From Deltaproteobacteria bacterium (lineage in GTDB: Bacteria > Desulfobacterota > Binatia > DP-6), in assembly GCA_005879245.1 (NCBI GenBank), contig VBLA01000132.1, positions 1-6,754 of the forward strand: a stretch of DNA of 6,754 nt, given 5' to 3'. Under the pieces are notes generated by a model. The model did no database searches, was not told the origin of the DNA, and saw nothing but the letters and a program-made list of their open reading frames with translations. A program made the position numbers and the translations under genes. Numbering within the stretch: the first letter of the stretch is position 1; every line of letters begins with the position of its first letter. This document shows positions 1-6,754 of this stretch, one piece after another.

Positions 1-1
1 C

Positions 2-412
2 GACATCCGCCGTCTCGGCGCCATCAAGCACGGTGACGAGGTGATCGGCAGCCGGACCAAGGTGAAGGTGGTGAAGAACAAGGTCGCGCCGCCGTTTCGT
101 GAGGCGGAGTTCGATATCCTCTACGGCAGCGGCATCTCGAAGGAGGGCGAGCTGATCGATATCGCCTCCGAGCAGGGGATCATCGAGAAGGCCGGGGCCT
201 GGTACGCCTTCGGCGGCGAGCGGATCGGCCAGGGACGCGAGAACGCGCGGGACTTCCTGCGCGAGCATCCCGATGTCGCGGTGACGATCGAGGGGAAGGT
301 GCGGGAGAAGTTCGGGCTGCGTGCGGACGCGCCCGAGGCAAGCAACGGCAGCGGTGCAGAGGGAGCGCGGGCGGTGGAAGCCGCCCGGAAGGGGAGGGGC
401 GGAAAGGACTGA
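2..412 (+). CDS. recA: RecA recombinase, C-terminal part (5' truncated by window edge)
   Basis: RecA is the cytoplasmic ATP-dependent strand-exchange protein of homologous recombination and the co-protease that triggers LexA cleavage in the SOS response. The 136 visible residues, read in frame 2 from the window edge to TGA at 410-412, cover the end of the core and the C-terminal domain. Family signatures are [22 protein letters not shown], then [15 protein letters not shown], then [19 protein letters not shown]. The N-terminal two-thirds, with the Walker A motif and start, lies outside the window. The tail after KFGLRA is a low-complexity stretch rich in Ala, Gly, Glu and Ser that ends in a basic patch (ARKGRGGKD), unlike the strongly acidic tail of E. 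coli RecA. The next gene starts only 3 nt after the stop, so co-transcription with pilT is likely. Identification is certain; the gene is incomplete only because of the window. Confidence 0.97.
   Translation, partial: DIRRLGAIKHGDEVIGSRTKVKVVKNKVAPPFREAEFDILYGSGISKEGELIDIASEQGIIEKAGAWYAFGGERIGQGRENARDFLREHPDVAVTIEGKVREKFGLRADAPEASNGSGAEGARAVEAARKGRGGKD
401..408 (+). promoter_or_regulatory. Shine-Dalgarno sequence of pilT inside the recA 3' end
   Basis: GGAAAGGA lies in the last codons of recA, 7 nt upstream of the GTG at 416. It supports GTG 416 as the pilT start and suggests that ribosomes finishing recA can reinitiate on pilT. Confidence 0.6.
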
Positions 413-415
413 CGC

Positions 416-1567
<1,152 letters not shown>

Positions 1568-1586
1568 CGGGGTCCGTCGCCGCGCC

Positions 1587-2006
1587 GTGGGGCCGACGCC
1601 GCTCGACGTCGCGGCGCGGATGCTCGCGCGGGCGCCGCGGACGGAGGCGGAGCTCGAGGGGCGCCTGGTCGCGCGCGGCTACCAGCGCGCCACCGCGGCT
1701 GCCACGGTCGCGCGCTGCCGCGAGCTCGGGTACGTGGGCGACGAGGCGTATGCGGGCGAGCGGGCGCGCTCGCTGCGCGGGCGCGGATGGGGGAGCCTGC
1801 GGATCGCCGCCGACCTCGAGGCGCGGGGCCTTCCCGAGGCGCTCGTGAGCGCCGCGGTCGACGCGTCGCGGAACGATGAGCCGGAGATCGAGTGGGCCCG
1901 TCGAGCGGCCGGCCGCGTGACCGACGCGCGGCGAGCGTGGCGGCTCCTGCTGACGCGGGGCTTTCCCGAAGACGTCGTCGCCGAGCTGGTCCGCGGGCCC
2001 GGGTAG
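1587..2006 (+). CDS. recX: Regulatory protein RecX
   Basis: RecX binds RecA filaments and modulates, usually inhibits, RecA activity in the cytoplasm. The 139-aa product is all-helical and shows the tandem three-helix repeats of the family: repeat 1 around residues 5-45 (DVAARMLARAPRTEAELEGR), the hallmark ELGYVGDEAYA at 46-56 followed by RGRGWGSLRIAADLEARGL (repeat 2), and a third repeat near 101-135 (ARRAAGRVTDARRAW, then TRGFPEDVV). The length is near the short end of the family. GTG 1587 is chosen because the RecX homology begins a few residues later; the upstream frame stays open into pilT but encodes only an Arg/Ser/Thr-rich stretch, and no good Shine-Dalgarno sequence is visible. It lies 19 nt after pilT, so recA, pilT and recX probably form one transcription unit. 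Its stop codon lies in the loop of a GC-rich hairpin. Confidence 0.9.
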   Translation: MGPTPLDVAARMLARAPRTEAELEGRLVARGYQRATAAATVARCRELGYVGDEAYAGERARSLRGRGWGSLRIAADLEARGLPEALVSAAVDASRNDEPEIEWARRAAGRVTDARRAWRLLLTRGFPEDVVAELVRGPG

Positions 2007-2015
2007 CCTCGGGCC
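1996..2015 (+). terminator. GC-rich hairpin over the recX stop codon, possible terminator or 3'-end structure
   Basis: GGCCCGGG (1996-2003) pairs with CTCGGGCC (2008-2015), giving 8 bp including one G-U, around a TAGC tetraloop that contains the recX stop. It sits between recX and the convergent small gene. No T-tract follows on either strand, so it is not a canonical intrinsic terminator; it could be a Rho-dependent or bidirectional end structure, or chance pairing in GC-rich DNA. Confidence 0.35.
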
Positions 2016-2070
2016 GGGGAAGGTCGAGCGCTTCTAGCGCGGCGCCTTCTGGAGGACGTTGCGGGCCGCC

Positions 2071-2223
2071 CTAGGCGGCACGGGGCGGAAGCTCGTGGCG
2101 TATCGGGTACTCGTCGTGCAGCGCGCAGCGGTCGACCCGTTCGGGCGCAAGAACGCAGCCGCAGCGAAAGATCAGGACGAAGTGCGGGTCAGGCACGATG
2201 AGGTGCAAGCCGAAGTCGAACAC
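2071..2223 (-). CDS. Small hypothetical protein (50 aa) with CxC-x9-CxxH putative zinc-binding motif
   Basis: I do not recognise a named family. The gene reads from GTG (complement of 2221-2223) to TAG (complement of 2071-2073). A strong Shine-Dalgarno core AGGAG (complement of 2231-2235) lies 7 nt upstream of the start. 42 of 50 codons end in G or C, in line with the real genes here. The protein begins with a hydrophobic and aromatic part (FDFGLHLIVPDPHFVLIF, residues 2-19), followed by CGCVLAPERVDRCALHDE, giving C21, C23, C33 and H36. This CxC...CxxH layout is what small single-zinc folds often use, so metal binding is inferred. It has no signal peptide or clear membrane helix. It converges on recX and diverges from alaS, with its own promoter-like sequence upstream. 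It could be a regulator or a small metal-binding protein; function unknown. A shadow frame is possible but less likely given the ribosome site and codon bias. Confidence 0.68.
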   Translation of the reverse strand: MFDFGLHLIVPDPHFVLIFRCGCVLAPERVDRCALHDEYPIRHELPPRAA

Positions 2224-2230
2224 GGATCGT

Positions 2231-2235
2231 CTCCT
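2231..2235 (-). promoter_or_regulatory. Shine-Dalgarno sequence deciding the start of the small minus-strand gene
   Basis: AGGAG, within the longer purine run GAGAGGAGA on the minus strand (complement of 2230-2238), stands 7 nt before the GTG at 2223. It is among the best ribosome binding sites in the window and is a main reason to accept the 50-codon gene. Confidence 0.6.
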
Positions 2236-2263
2236 CTCATTCCCTCAGCCTCACCACCACGCA

Positions 2264-2283
2264 TGGGCATAGTGCTCTGCCCA
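2264..2283 (-). other. 5'-leader hairpin upstream of the small minus-strand gene
   Basis: TGGGCA and TGCCCA form a perfect 6-bp inverted repeat around an 8-nt loop. It falls at the expected 5' end of the transcript from the predicted minus-strand promoter, about 40 nt ahead of the ribosome binding site. It could stabilise the mRNA or act as an operator; an alternative overlapping pairing AGTGC/GCACT (2271-2289) is also possible. Function is not shown by the sequence. Confidence 0.3.
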
Positions 2284-2289
2284 GGCACT

Positions 2290-2318
2290 CGCTTAAGCCG
2301 ATCAGCGTGGCGTGTCAA
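2290..2318 (-). promoter_or_regulatory. Putative sigma-70-type promoter for the small minus-strand gene
   Basis: On the minus strand a perfect -35 hexamer TTGACA (complement of 2313-2318) is followed after 17 nt by TAAGCG (complement of 2290-2295), a weak -10. Immediately upstream lies the one AT-rich patch of the region (about 2319-2336, with runs of T and A), which could serve as an UP element. The predicted transcript would start near 2283, giving a leader of about 60 nt. The poor -10 keeps confidence moderate. Confidence 0.45.
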
Positions 2319-2390
2319 GGATAAAACTTTACTAGCGAACAAGCTTGCGCATCGGCTGCGGCACACGCCTCAGCAGAGTCCTCATTCGCG

Positions 2391-2431
2391 GGCGGGAAGG
2401 GCCCTTCGGTCGACGCGGACCGGTTCCCGCC
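2391..2431 (+). repeat. Nested inverted repeats in the alaS upstream region
   Basis: Outer arms GGCGGGAA (2391-2398) and TTCCCGCC (2424-2431) are perfectly complementary over 8 bp. Inside, CGGTC (2407-2411) and GACCG (2418-2422) form a second stem with a 6-nt loop. Together they could fold as an RNA structure in an alaS leader. No T-tract follows, so it is not a standard terminator. Pairing by chance in GC-rich sequence is possible. Confidence 0.35.
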
Positions 2432-2457
2432 GCCGTCGGATATCCCCGGGGAGGGGA

Positions 2458-2475
2458 CGCCGGCGGCAGCCGGCG
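2458..2475 (+). repeat. Perfect 7-bp hairpin in the alaS upstream region
   Basis: CGCCGGC (2458-2464) and GCCGGCG (2469-2475) are perfect inverted repeats around a GGCA tetraloop. This is the most compact hairpin between the small gene and alaS, about 113 nt before the alaS start. No poly-T follows. Confidence 0.35.
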
Positions 2476-2552
2476 GGCGGAAGCGGTCCTGGGTCGGTCG
2501 GGCCTCCGTGCAAAATGGACCGCCGCGGAAGGGTCCGTCCGCCGGGCCGCGG

Positions 2553-2581
2553 TTGCTGCCGCCATCCGGAGCCGGTACAAG
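2553..2581 (+). promoter_or_regulatory. Possible promoter immediately before alaS
   Basis: TTGCTG (2553-2558) and TACAAG (2576-2581) are separated by 17 nt, a reasonable match to -35 and -10 elements. The -10 lacks the conserved final T. Transcription would start at or within a base or so of the GTG at 2589, implying a leaderless or near-leaderless alaS mRNA. The nearest Shine-Dalgarno-like GGAG (2568-2571) is 17 nt from the GTG, which is too far to be good. The call is tentative. Confidence 0.25.
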
Positions 2582-2588
2582 ATCTGAA

Positions 2589-5237
2589 GTGACCGGGGAT
2601 CAGATCCGTCAGTCGTTCCTGGATTTCTTCAAGGAGCGCGGGCACACCATCGTGCCGAGCGCGCCCTTGGTCCCGCAGGACGACCCGAGCCTGCTCTTCA
2701 CCAACGCCGGCATGGTGCAGTTCAAACAGGTGTTCCTCGGCCACGAGAGCCGTCCGTACGTGCGGGCCGTCGACAGCCAGAAGTGCCTCCGCATCAGTGG
2801 CAAGCACAACGACCTCGAGCAGGTGGGACGCGACACCTACCATCACACCTTCTTCGAGATGCTCGGTAACTGGTCCTTCGGTGACTACTACAAGCGGGAG
2901 GCGATCGGGTGGGCGTGGGAGCTGCTGACGGCCGTCTGGAAGCTCCCGAAGGACCGCCTCTTCGCGACCGTGCACACGAGCGACGACGAGTCCGCGAGGC
3001 TGTGGACCGAGGTGACGGATCTGCCCGCCGCGCGGGTGCTCCGCTTCGATGCCGAGAACTTCTGGGAGATGGCCGAGACCGGCCCGTGCGGGCCGTGCTC
3101 GGAGGTCCACATCGACCGGGGTCCCGACGCGTGTGATCGGCGCGACGACCCGGCGCATCGCTGCGGGGTGAACGCGGGTTGCGCCCGCTACATCGAGCTC
3201 TGGAACCTCGTCTTCATCCAGTACGACCGCGACGCGAAGGGCAAGCTCACCGAGCTCCCCGCCAAGCACGTCGACACGGGCATGGGCTTCGAGCGCGTCT
3301 GTGCGGTCCTGCAGAACCAGCGCGGGAACTACGAGACCGACATCCTGCGCGCGATCATCGCCTCCGCCGAGCGGCTCGCCGGCAAGCGCTACGGAGCCTC
3401 GGACCGCGACGACGTCTCGCTGCGCGTCATCGCGGATCACGGCCGCGCCGTGACGTTCCTCGTCGCCGACGGCGTGCTCCCCTCGAACGAGGGGCGTGGC
3501 TACGTGCTCCGCCGGCTCCTGCGGCGCGGGGCCCGTCACGGAAAGCTCCTCGGGCTGAACCGCCCGTTCGTGCACGAGGTCGTGGGCGCGGTCGTCCGCA
3601 CCATGGGCCGCGCCTACCCCGAGATCGTCGCGCAGCAACGGCAGATCACCGACGTCGTGCGCGGTGAGGAAGAGCGCTTCGCCACGACGCTCGACCGGGG
3701 GCTCGCGCTCCTCGCGGAGGAGATCGCGCGGGCGGGCGAGGCCGGCGCGCGGACCCTCTCGGGCGAGACGGCGTTCCGCCTCTACGACACCTACGGCTTC
3801 CCGCTCGACCTCACCGAGGACATCCTGGCCGCCGAAGGGCTGGGCGTCGATCGGGAGGGCTTCGAGCAGGCGATGGAAGCGCAGCGGGCGCGCGGTCGCG
3901 GCGCGCAGCGCTTCGCGGATGCCGAGGCCGCCCCCGAGGTGGTGACCAAGGGCGACGTCGCGACACACTTCGTCGGTGACCGCGTCCTCGAATGGGAGTC
4001 CGAGATCGTCGCCCTCGTCGCCGACGGCAAGGCGACGCGCAGCTTCGCCAGCGTGGGGCACACGGTCGACGTGGTGACCGCCGAGACGCCCTTCTACGCC
4101 GAGTCCGGCGGGCAGGTAGGGGATCGCGGCTGGCTGCAAACCGCGACGGGCGCCCGGGTCGAGGTCGTCGACACGCAGCGGCTCGCGCCGACCGTCGTCG
4201 CGCACCGGGGCGTGGTGCGCGAGGGGATGCTCGCCGTGGGCGACCACGTCCGCCTGCGCATCGACCCGGAGCGCCGGCACGGCGCGCGCCTCAACCACTC
4301 GGCGACCCATCTCCTCCATGCCGCGCTCCGCCGGCGGCTCGGCGAGCAGGTGAAGCAGGCCGGGTCGCTCGTGACGCCCGAGCGGCTGCGCTTCGACTTC
4401 AACTATCACGGTCCCGTCGACGCCGCGGCGCTGCGCGAGATCGAGGCCGATGTGAACGCCGCCATCCGGGCGAACGCCGAGGTGCGGACCGACGAGATGC
4501 GGTACGCGGACGCCATCAAGGCGGGGGCGCTCGCGTTCTTCGGTGAGAAGTACGGCGAGCGGGTCCGTGTCGTCCGGATGGGCGACTTCTCGGTGGAGCT
4601 CTGTGGCGGGACCCACGTGCAGCGGACCGGGGACATCGGGCTCGTGAAGGTCCGCAGCGAGGGCGGCGTTGCGGCGGGGGTGCGCCGGATCGAGGCCACG
4701 GCCGGCGGGGGGGCGCTCGAGCTGATCCACCAGCAGGAGCGCATCCTCGAAGAGGTGAGCACGCTGCTGCGTGCTCCGGCCGACGAGGCGGCCCCGAAGG
4801 TCGAGAAGCTCCTCGCCCAGCAGCGCGAGCTCGAGAAGCGGATCGCGGAGCTCCAGTCGAAGCTCGCCGGCGGCGAAGCGCGTGATCTCCTCGCCGACGC
4901 GCGTCGCGTGAACGGCATCACGGTCCTCGCGACGCGGGTCGAGGGGCTCGACGACAAGGGCCTCCGCGACATGGCGGATCGCCTGCGCGAGCGGATCAAG
5001 TCTGGCGTCGTCGTCCTCGGCACGGCGCAGGGCGAGCGCGCGATCCTGCTCGCCGCCGTGACCAAGGACCTGACCGATCGCTTCCACGCCGGCAACATCA
5101 TCAAGCAGCTCGCGCCGCTGGTCGGCGGCGGGGGCGGCGGGCGTCCGGACTTCGCGCAGGCCGGGGGCAAGGATCCGACGCGCCTCGACGAGGCGCTCTC
5201 CGCCGCCTACGAGCTCCTCGGGGCCGGGAGCCGCTAG
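2589..5237 (+). CDS. alaS: Alanine--tRNA ligase (AlaRS)
   Basis: AlaRS is a cytoplasmic class II synthetase that charges tRNA-Ala and hydrolyses mischarged Ser/Gly-tRNA-Ala. GTG 2589 is chosen because [20 protein letters not shown] is the classic AlaRS N-terminus; the frame is open upstream to GTG 2508 but without homology. The 882-aa length is normal. The catalytic core spans roughly residues 1-450 ([47 protein letters not shown]). The editing domain carries zinc ligands HSATH (H570, H574) and CGGTH (C672, H676). A predicted coiled coil covers about 735-765, and the C-Ala domain has [15 protein letters not shown] (846-860). A Cys/His-rich insertion (C182, H190, C192, C198) after the CGPC motif may bind zinc; similar insertions occur in other bacterial AlaRS. 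The phoH-like gene follows after 15 nt in the same frame, so they are probably co-transcribed. Confidence 0.98.
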   Translation: MTGDQIRQSFLDFFKERGHTIVPSAPLVPQDDPSLLFTNAGMVQFKQVFLGHESRPYVRAVDSQKCLRISGKHNDLEQVGRDTYHHTFFEMLGNWSFGDYYKREAIGWAWELLTAVWKLPKDRLFATVHTSDDESARLWTEVTDLPAARVLRFDAENFWEMAETGPCGPCSEVHIDRGPDACDRRDDPAHRCGVNAGCARYIELWNLVFIQYDRDAKGKLTELPAKHVDTGMGFERVCAVLQNQRGNYETDILRAIIASAERLAGKRYGASDRDDVSLRVIADHGRAVTFLVADGVLPSNEGRGYVLRRLLRRGARHGKLLGLNRPFVHEVVGAVVRTMGRAYPEIVAQQRQITDVVRGEEERFATTLDRGLALLAEEIARAGEAGARTLSGETAFRLYDTYGFPLDLTEDILAAEGLGVDREGFEQAMEAQRARGRGAQRFADAEAAPEVVTKGDVATHFVGDRVLEWESEIVALVADGKATRSFASVGHTVDVVTAETPFYAESGGQVGDRGWLQTATGARVEVVDTQRLAPTVVAHRGVVREGMLAVGDHVRLRIDPERRHGARLNHSATHLLHAALRRRLGEQVKQAGSLVTPERLRFDFNYHGPVDAAALREIEADVNAAIRANAEVRTDEMRYADAIKAGALAFFGEKYGERVRVVRMGDFSVELCGGTHVQRTGDIGLVKVRSEGGVAAGVRRIEATAGGGALELIHQQERILEEVSTLLRAPADEAAPKVEKLLAQQRELEKRIAELQSKLAGGEARDLLADARRVNGITVLATRVEGLDDKGLRDMADRLRERIKSGVVVLGTAQGERAILLAAVTKDLTDRFHAGNIIKQLAPLVGGGGGGRPDFAQAGGKDPTRLDEALSAAYELLGAGSR

Positions 5238-5252
5238 GACACCCGCCCAGCC

Positions 5253-6218
5253 TTGGCCGCGCCCGCACCCGCACTGACCGAGCTCCACTTCGGGGATTCC
5301 CGACTCTTCCGCGAGCTGCTCGGCAACCACGACGAGCACGTGAAGGGGCTCGAGCGGCAGCTCGGGGTCCGGATCGGGGTGGGCGACGGGACGCTCGCGC
5401 TCGAGGGCGACGCGGTCGAGACCGAGCTCACCGCCCGGGTGCTGGGACAGCTCTACGGGCTCCTCGAGGAGGGCTATCCGATCTATCCCGCGGACGTCGA
5501 CTACGCGCTCCGCATCCTGGCGAGCGACCGCACCGCCAAGCTCCGGGACATCTTCCTCGATGCGGTCTTCATCTCCGCCCACAAGCATACGATCACGCCC
5601 AAGAGCGTGAACCAGAAGGCCTACATCGACGCCATCCGCAACACCGACATCGTGTTCGGCATCGGCCCGGCCGGCACCGGGAAGACGTACCTCGCGATGG
5701 CGATGGCGGTCGCCGAGCTGATGAAGAACAGTTTCACCCGCATCGTCCTCACGCGCCCGGCGGTCGAGGCGGGCGAGAAGCTCGGCTTTCTCCCCGGCGA
5801 CCTCGCGGAGAAGGTGAATCCCTACCTTCGGCCGCTCTACGATGCGCTGCACGACATGGTCGACTTCGAGCGGGCGCGGCGGATGCTCGAGCGCGGGACG
5901 ATCGAGGTCGCGCCGCTCGCCTTCATGCGGGGGCGGACGCTGAACGACTCCTTCGTGATCCTCGACGAGGCGCAGAACACGACCGGCGAGCAGATGAAGA
6001 TGTTCCTGACGCGCCTCGGCTACGGCTCCAAGGCGGTCATCACCGGCGACGTCACCCAGGTCGACCTGCCGGCGGGCAAGCCGTCCGGTCTGAAGGAGGC
6101 GCAGGCCATCCTCCGCGGCGTCGTCGGCATCAGCTTCGTCACCTTCACCGAGCGCGACGTGGTGCGCCACCCGCTCGTGCAGGAGATCATCACGGCCTAC
6201 GACCGCGCGGAGCGGTAA
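5253..6218 (+). CDS. PhoH-like ATPase (YbeZ/PhoL type)
   Basis: This cytoplasmic P-loop NTPase belongs to the PhoH-like family. Members such as E. coli YbeZ are encoded beside ybeY, and YbeZ is reported to interact with YbeY in rRNA and ribosome maturation; an RNA-linked ATPase role is inferred from that. The 321-aa protein has an N-terminal region of about 110 residues (KH-like in this family), Walker A GPAGTGKT (138-145), the family segment [21 protein letters not shown] (168-188), Walker [10 protein letters not shown] (234-242, D238 and E239), then [10 protein letters not shown] (264-273) and SGLKEA. It is complete. TTG 5253 is taken as the start because no other start lies between the alaS stop and it, and the next in-frame GTG (5340) would remove conserved N-terminal residues; AGGA overlapping the alaS stop, 13 nt upstream, is a weak Shine-Dalgarno sequence. 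ybeY follows 9 nt after the stop. Confidence 0.94.
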   Translation: MAAPAPALTELHFGDSRLFRELLGNHDEHVKGLERQLGVRIGVGDGTLALEGDAVETELTARVLGQLYGLLEEGYPIYPADVDYALRILASDRTAKLRDIFLDAVFISAHKHTITPKSVNQKAYIDAIRNTDIVFGIGPAGTGKTYLAMAMAVAELMKNSFTRIVLTRPAVEAGEKLGFLPGDLAEKVNPYLRPLYDALHDMVDFERARRMLERGTIEVAPLAFMRGRTLNDSFVILDEAQNTTGEQMKMFLTRLGYGSKAVITGDVTQVDLPAGKPSGLKEAQAILRGVVGISFVTFTERDVVRHPLVQEIITAYDRAER

Positions 6219-6227
6219 CACCGCGGG

Positions 6228-6659
6228 ATGGGGGTCGTGGCGACGGCGCGGGGTCGGCGGGCGGCCGCCTTCGCGGCGCGGCTCGCACGCAGCGCGCGGC
6301 GGCTCCTCCATGGACTGCGGCTCGCCGACGCGGAATTGTCGCTGGTGGTGGTCTCGGACCGGAAGATGCGGGCCCTCAACCGCCGCTACCGCGGTGTCGA
6401 CCGGCCAACCGACGTCCTCTCGTTCTCGCAGCGTGAAGGCGCGGGCCCGCCACCCGACGGACTCCTCGGCGACGTCGTCATCTCCCTCGAGACCGCGCGC
6501 CGGCAGGCCGCCGTCCGCGGGGAACGGCTCGAGCGGGAGGGCCAGCGGCTGCTGATCCACGGGCTCCTCCACCTCCTCGGCTACGATCACGAGCGCTCCG
6601 CAGCCGACGCCGACCGGATGGCGCGGCGCGCGCGGACCCTCGAGCGATGGCTACGGTAG
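6228..6659 (+). CDS. ybeY: Endoribonuclease YbeY, rRNA maturation factor
   Basis: YbeY is a single-domain zinc-dependent endoribonuclease required for 16S rRNA 3'-end maturation and late ribosome quality control in the cytoplasm. The 143-aa product carries the invariant metal site [11 protein letters not shown] (111-121; His111, His115 and His121 as ligands). Preceding conserved blocks are [18 protein letters not shown] (50-67) and [12 protein letters not shown] (79-90). The length is slightly below that of E. coli YbeY. The N-terminus is Arg/Ala-rich. ATG 6228 is 9 nt after the phoH-like stop; an in-frame GTG at 6237 is an equally plausible start because neither has a clear Shine-Dalgarno sequence. 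Translational coupling to the upstream gene is likely. Its last codons overlap the start of the next gene. In many bacteria a pgpH-type HD hydrolase gene lies between phoH and ybeY; here there is none. Confidence 0.95.
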   Translation: MGVVATARGRRAAAFAARLARSARRLLHGLRLADAELSLVVVSDRKMRALNRRYRGVDRPTDVLSFSQREGAGPPPDGLLGDVVISLETARRQAAVRGERLEREGQRLLIHGLLHLLGYDHERSAADADRMARRARTLERWLR

Positions 6660-6754
6660 CGGTCAGCTCCAACGGTGTGAAGGTGGCAGCCGCGGAGCAG
6701 CCCGGGCGGCGCCGCGGATTCCTCCTCGCAGTGGCCGGCGGGCTCCTCCTGGCA
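6647..6754 (+). CDS. N-terminus of a probable membrane protein, possibly apolipoprotein N-acyltransferase (3' truncated)
   Basis: An open frame starts at ATG 6647, overlaps the last 13 nt of ybeY and runs to the window edge (36 codons). The product begins with a short polar stretch, then a positively charged PGRRRG followed by the hydrophobic FLLAVAGGLLLA (25-36), which looks like the start of a first transmembrane helix with a cytoplasmic N-terminus. In-frame GTGs at 6677 and 6683 are alternative starts. In proteobacteria the ybeZ-ybeY cluster often continues to corC/ybeX and lnt; Lnt proteins begin with such a Leu/Ala-rich helix, so Lnt (lipoprotein N-acylation in the inner membrane) is a context-based guess. 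A CNNM/CorC or PgpH-type membrane protein is also possible. The overlap suggests translational coupling to ybeY. Confidence 0.5.
   Translation, partial: MATVAVSSNGVKVAAAEQPGRRRGFLLAVAGGLLLA

Larger units (their letters stand above)
2319..2588 (+). other. 270-nt gene-free stretch in front of alaS, hairpin-prone
   Basis: No convincing gene is seen on either strand between the minus-strand promoter and the alaS start; open frames here are Arg/Pro/Gly-rich shadows. The first part is AT-rich (2321-2345); the rest is very GC-rich and holds several inverted repeats, described separately. It may be the untranslated leader of alaS or hold its promoter. The alaS frame is open upstream to a GTG at 2508, but those codons (Pro, Arg, Gly, Ser) do not resemble an AlaRS N-terminus. 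Confidence 0.45.

Noticed and set aside
2281..2360. tRNA or small structured RNA in the AT-richer patch
   Set aside because: No cloverleaf, anticodon arm or T-loop consensus could be found; the patch is better explained as promoter DNA.
2172..2366. 64-codon minus-strand frame overlapping the small Cys/His gene in another frame
   Set aside because: It runs through the predicted promoter and leader, has no ribosome site at its start, and its Cys/Ser/Thr-rich end reflects an out-of-frame reading of the small gene.
2332..2587. Overlapping Arg-rich open frames on both strands upstream of alaS
   Set aside because: Composition typical of shadow frames in GC-rich DNA, TTG or isolated starts, no ribosome site and no recognisable motif.
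2508..2588. N-terminal extension of AlaRS from GTG 2508
   Set aside because: The 27 extra residues are Pro/Gly/Arg-rich and do not match AlaRS, whose family N-terminus begins exactly at GTG 2589.
2059..2592. Plus-strand 177-codon open frame covering the recX-alaS gap
   Set aside because: Arg/Pro/Ser-rich with no motif or ribosome site; it is codon-aligned antisense to the small minus-strand gene, which has better codon bias and a Shine-Dalgarno sequence.
4406..5170. 254-codon minus-strand open frame inside alaS
   Set aside because: Ser/Arg/Pro-rich shadow of a certain gene; no motif.

Overview
The window is a GC-rich (mostly G/C third positions), gene-dense bacterial chromosomal segment made largely of conserved housekeeping genes. 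GC content, GTG/TTG starts and a PilT-type ATPase beside recA suggest a Gram-negative, deltaproteobacteria-like lineage (Desulfobacterota/Myxococcota, or a related uncultured group such as Binatota or Rokubacteria). This placement is inferred from gene order and composition, not from a search.

Layout. (1) Positions 2-2006, plus strand, form a tight cluster: the 3' end of recA, a complete pilT-like retraction ATPase gene starting 3 nt after recA, and recX 19 nt further on. The RecA regulator RecX is thus separated from RecA by a type IV pilus ATPase. (2) Positions 2007-2588 are a 582-nt gap. It holds a previously unlisted 50-codon gene on the minus strand (2071-2223) with a strong Shine-Dalgarno sequence and a CxC-x9-CxxH putative metal-binding motif. 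Upstream of it are a TTGACA-type promoter, an AT-rich patch and a 5'-leader hairpin. The gap also contains a GC-rich, hairpin-prone stretch in front of alaS. (3) Positions 2589-6754, plus strand, hold a second cluster: alaS (882 aa), a PhoH-like ATPase (YbeZ/PhoL type), the rRNA maturation endonuclease ybeY, and the first 36 codons of a membrane protein that overlaps the ybeY stop and may be lnt.

Functional reading. The first cluster joins recombination (RecA, RecX) with pilus retraction (PilT), a combination that would make sense in DNA uptake and recombination, although simple co-transcription is equally possible. The second joins tRNA charging (AlaRS) with ribosome quality control and rRNA processing (PhoH-like plus YbeY), followed by a probable envelope gene.

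No mobile element, CRISPR array, tRNA or rRNA gene was seen. The most noteworthy item is the small minus-strand Cys/His protein gene with its own promoter and leader. Nothing here amounts to a clearly new multi-gene system. A 1402-codon antisense open frame across alaS-phoH-ybeY is explained as a codon-usage artefact.
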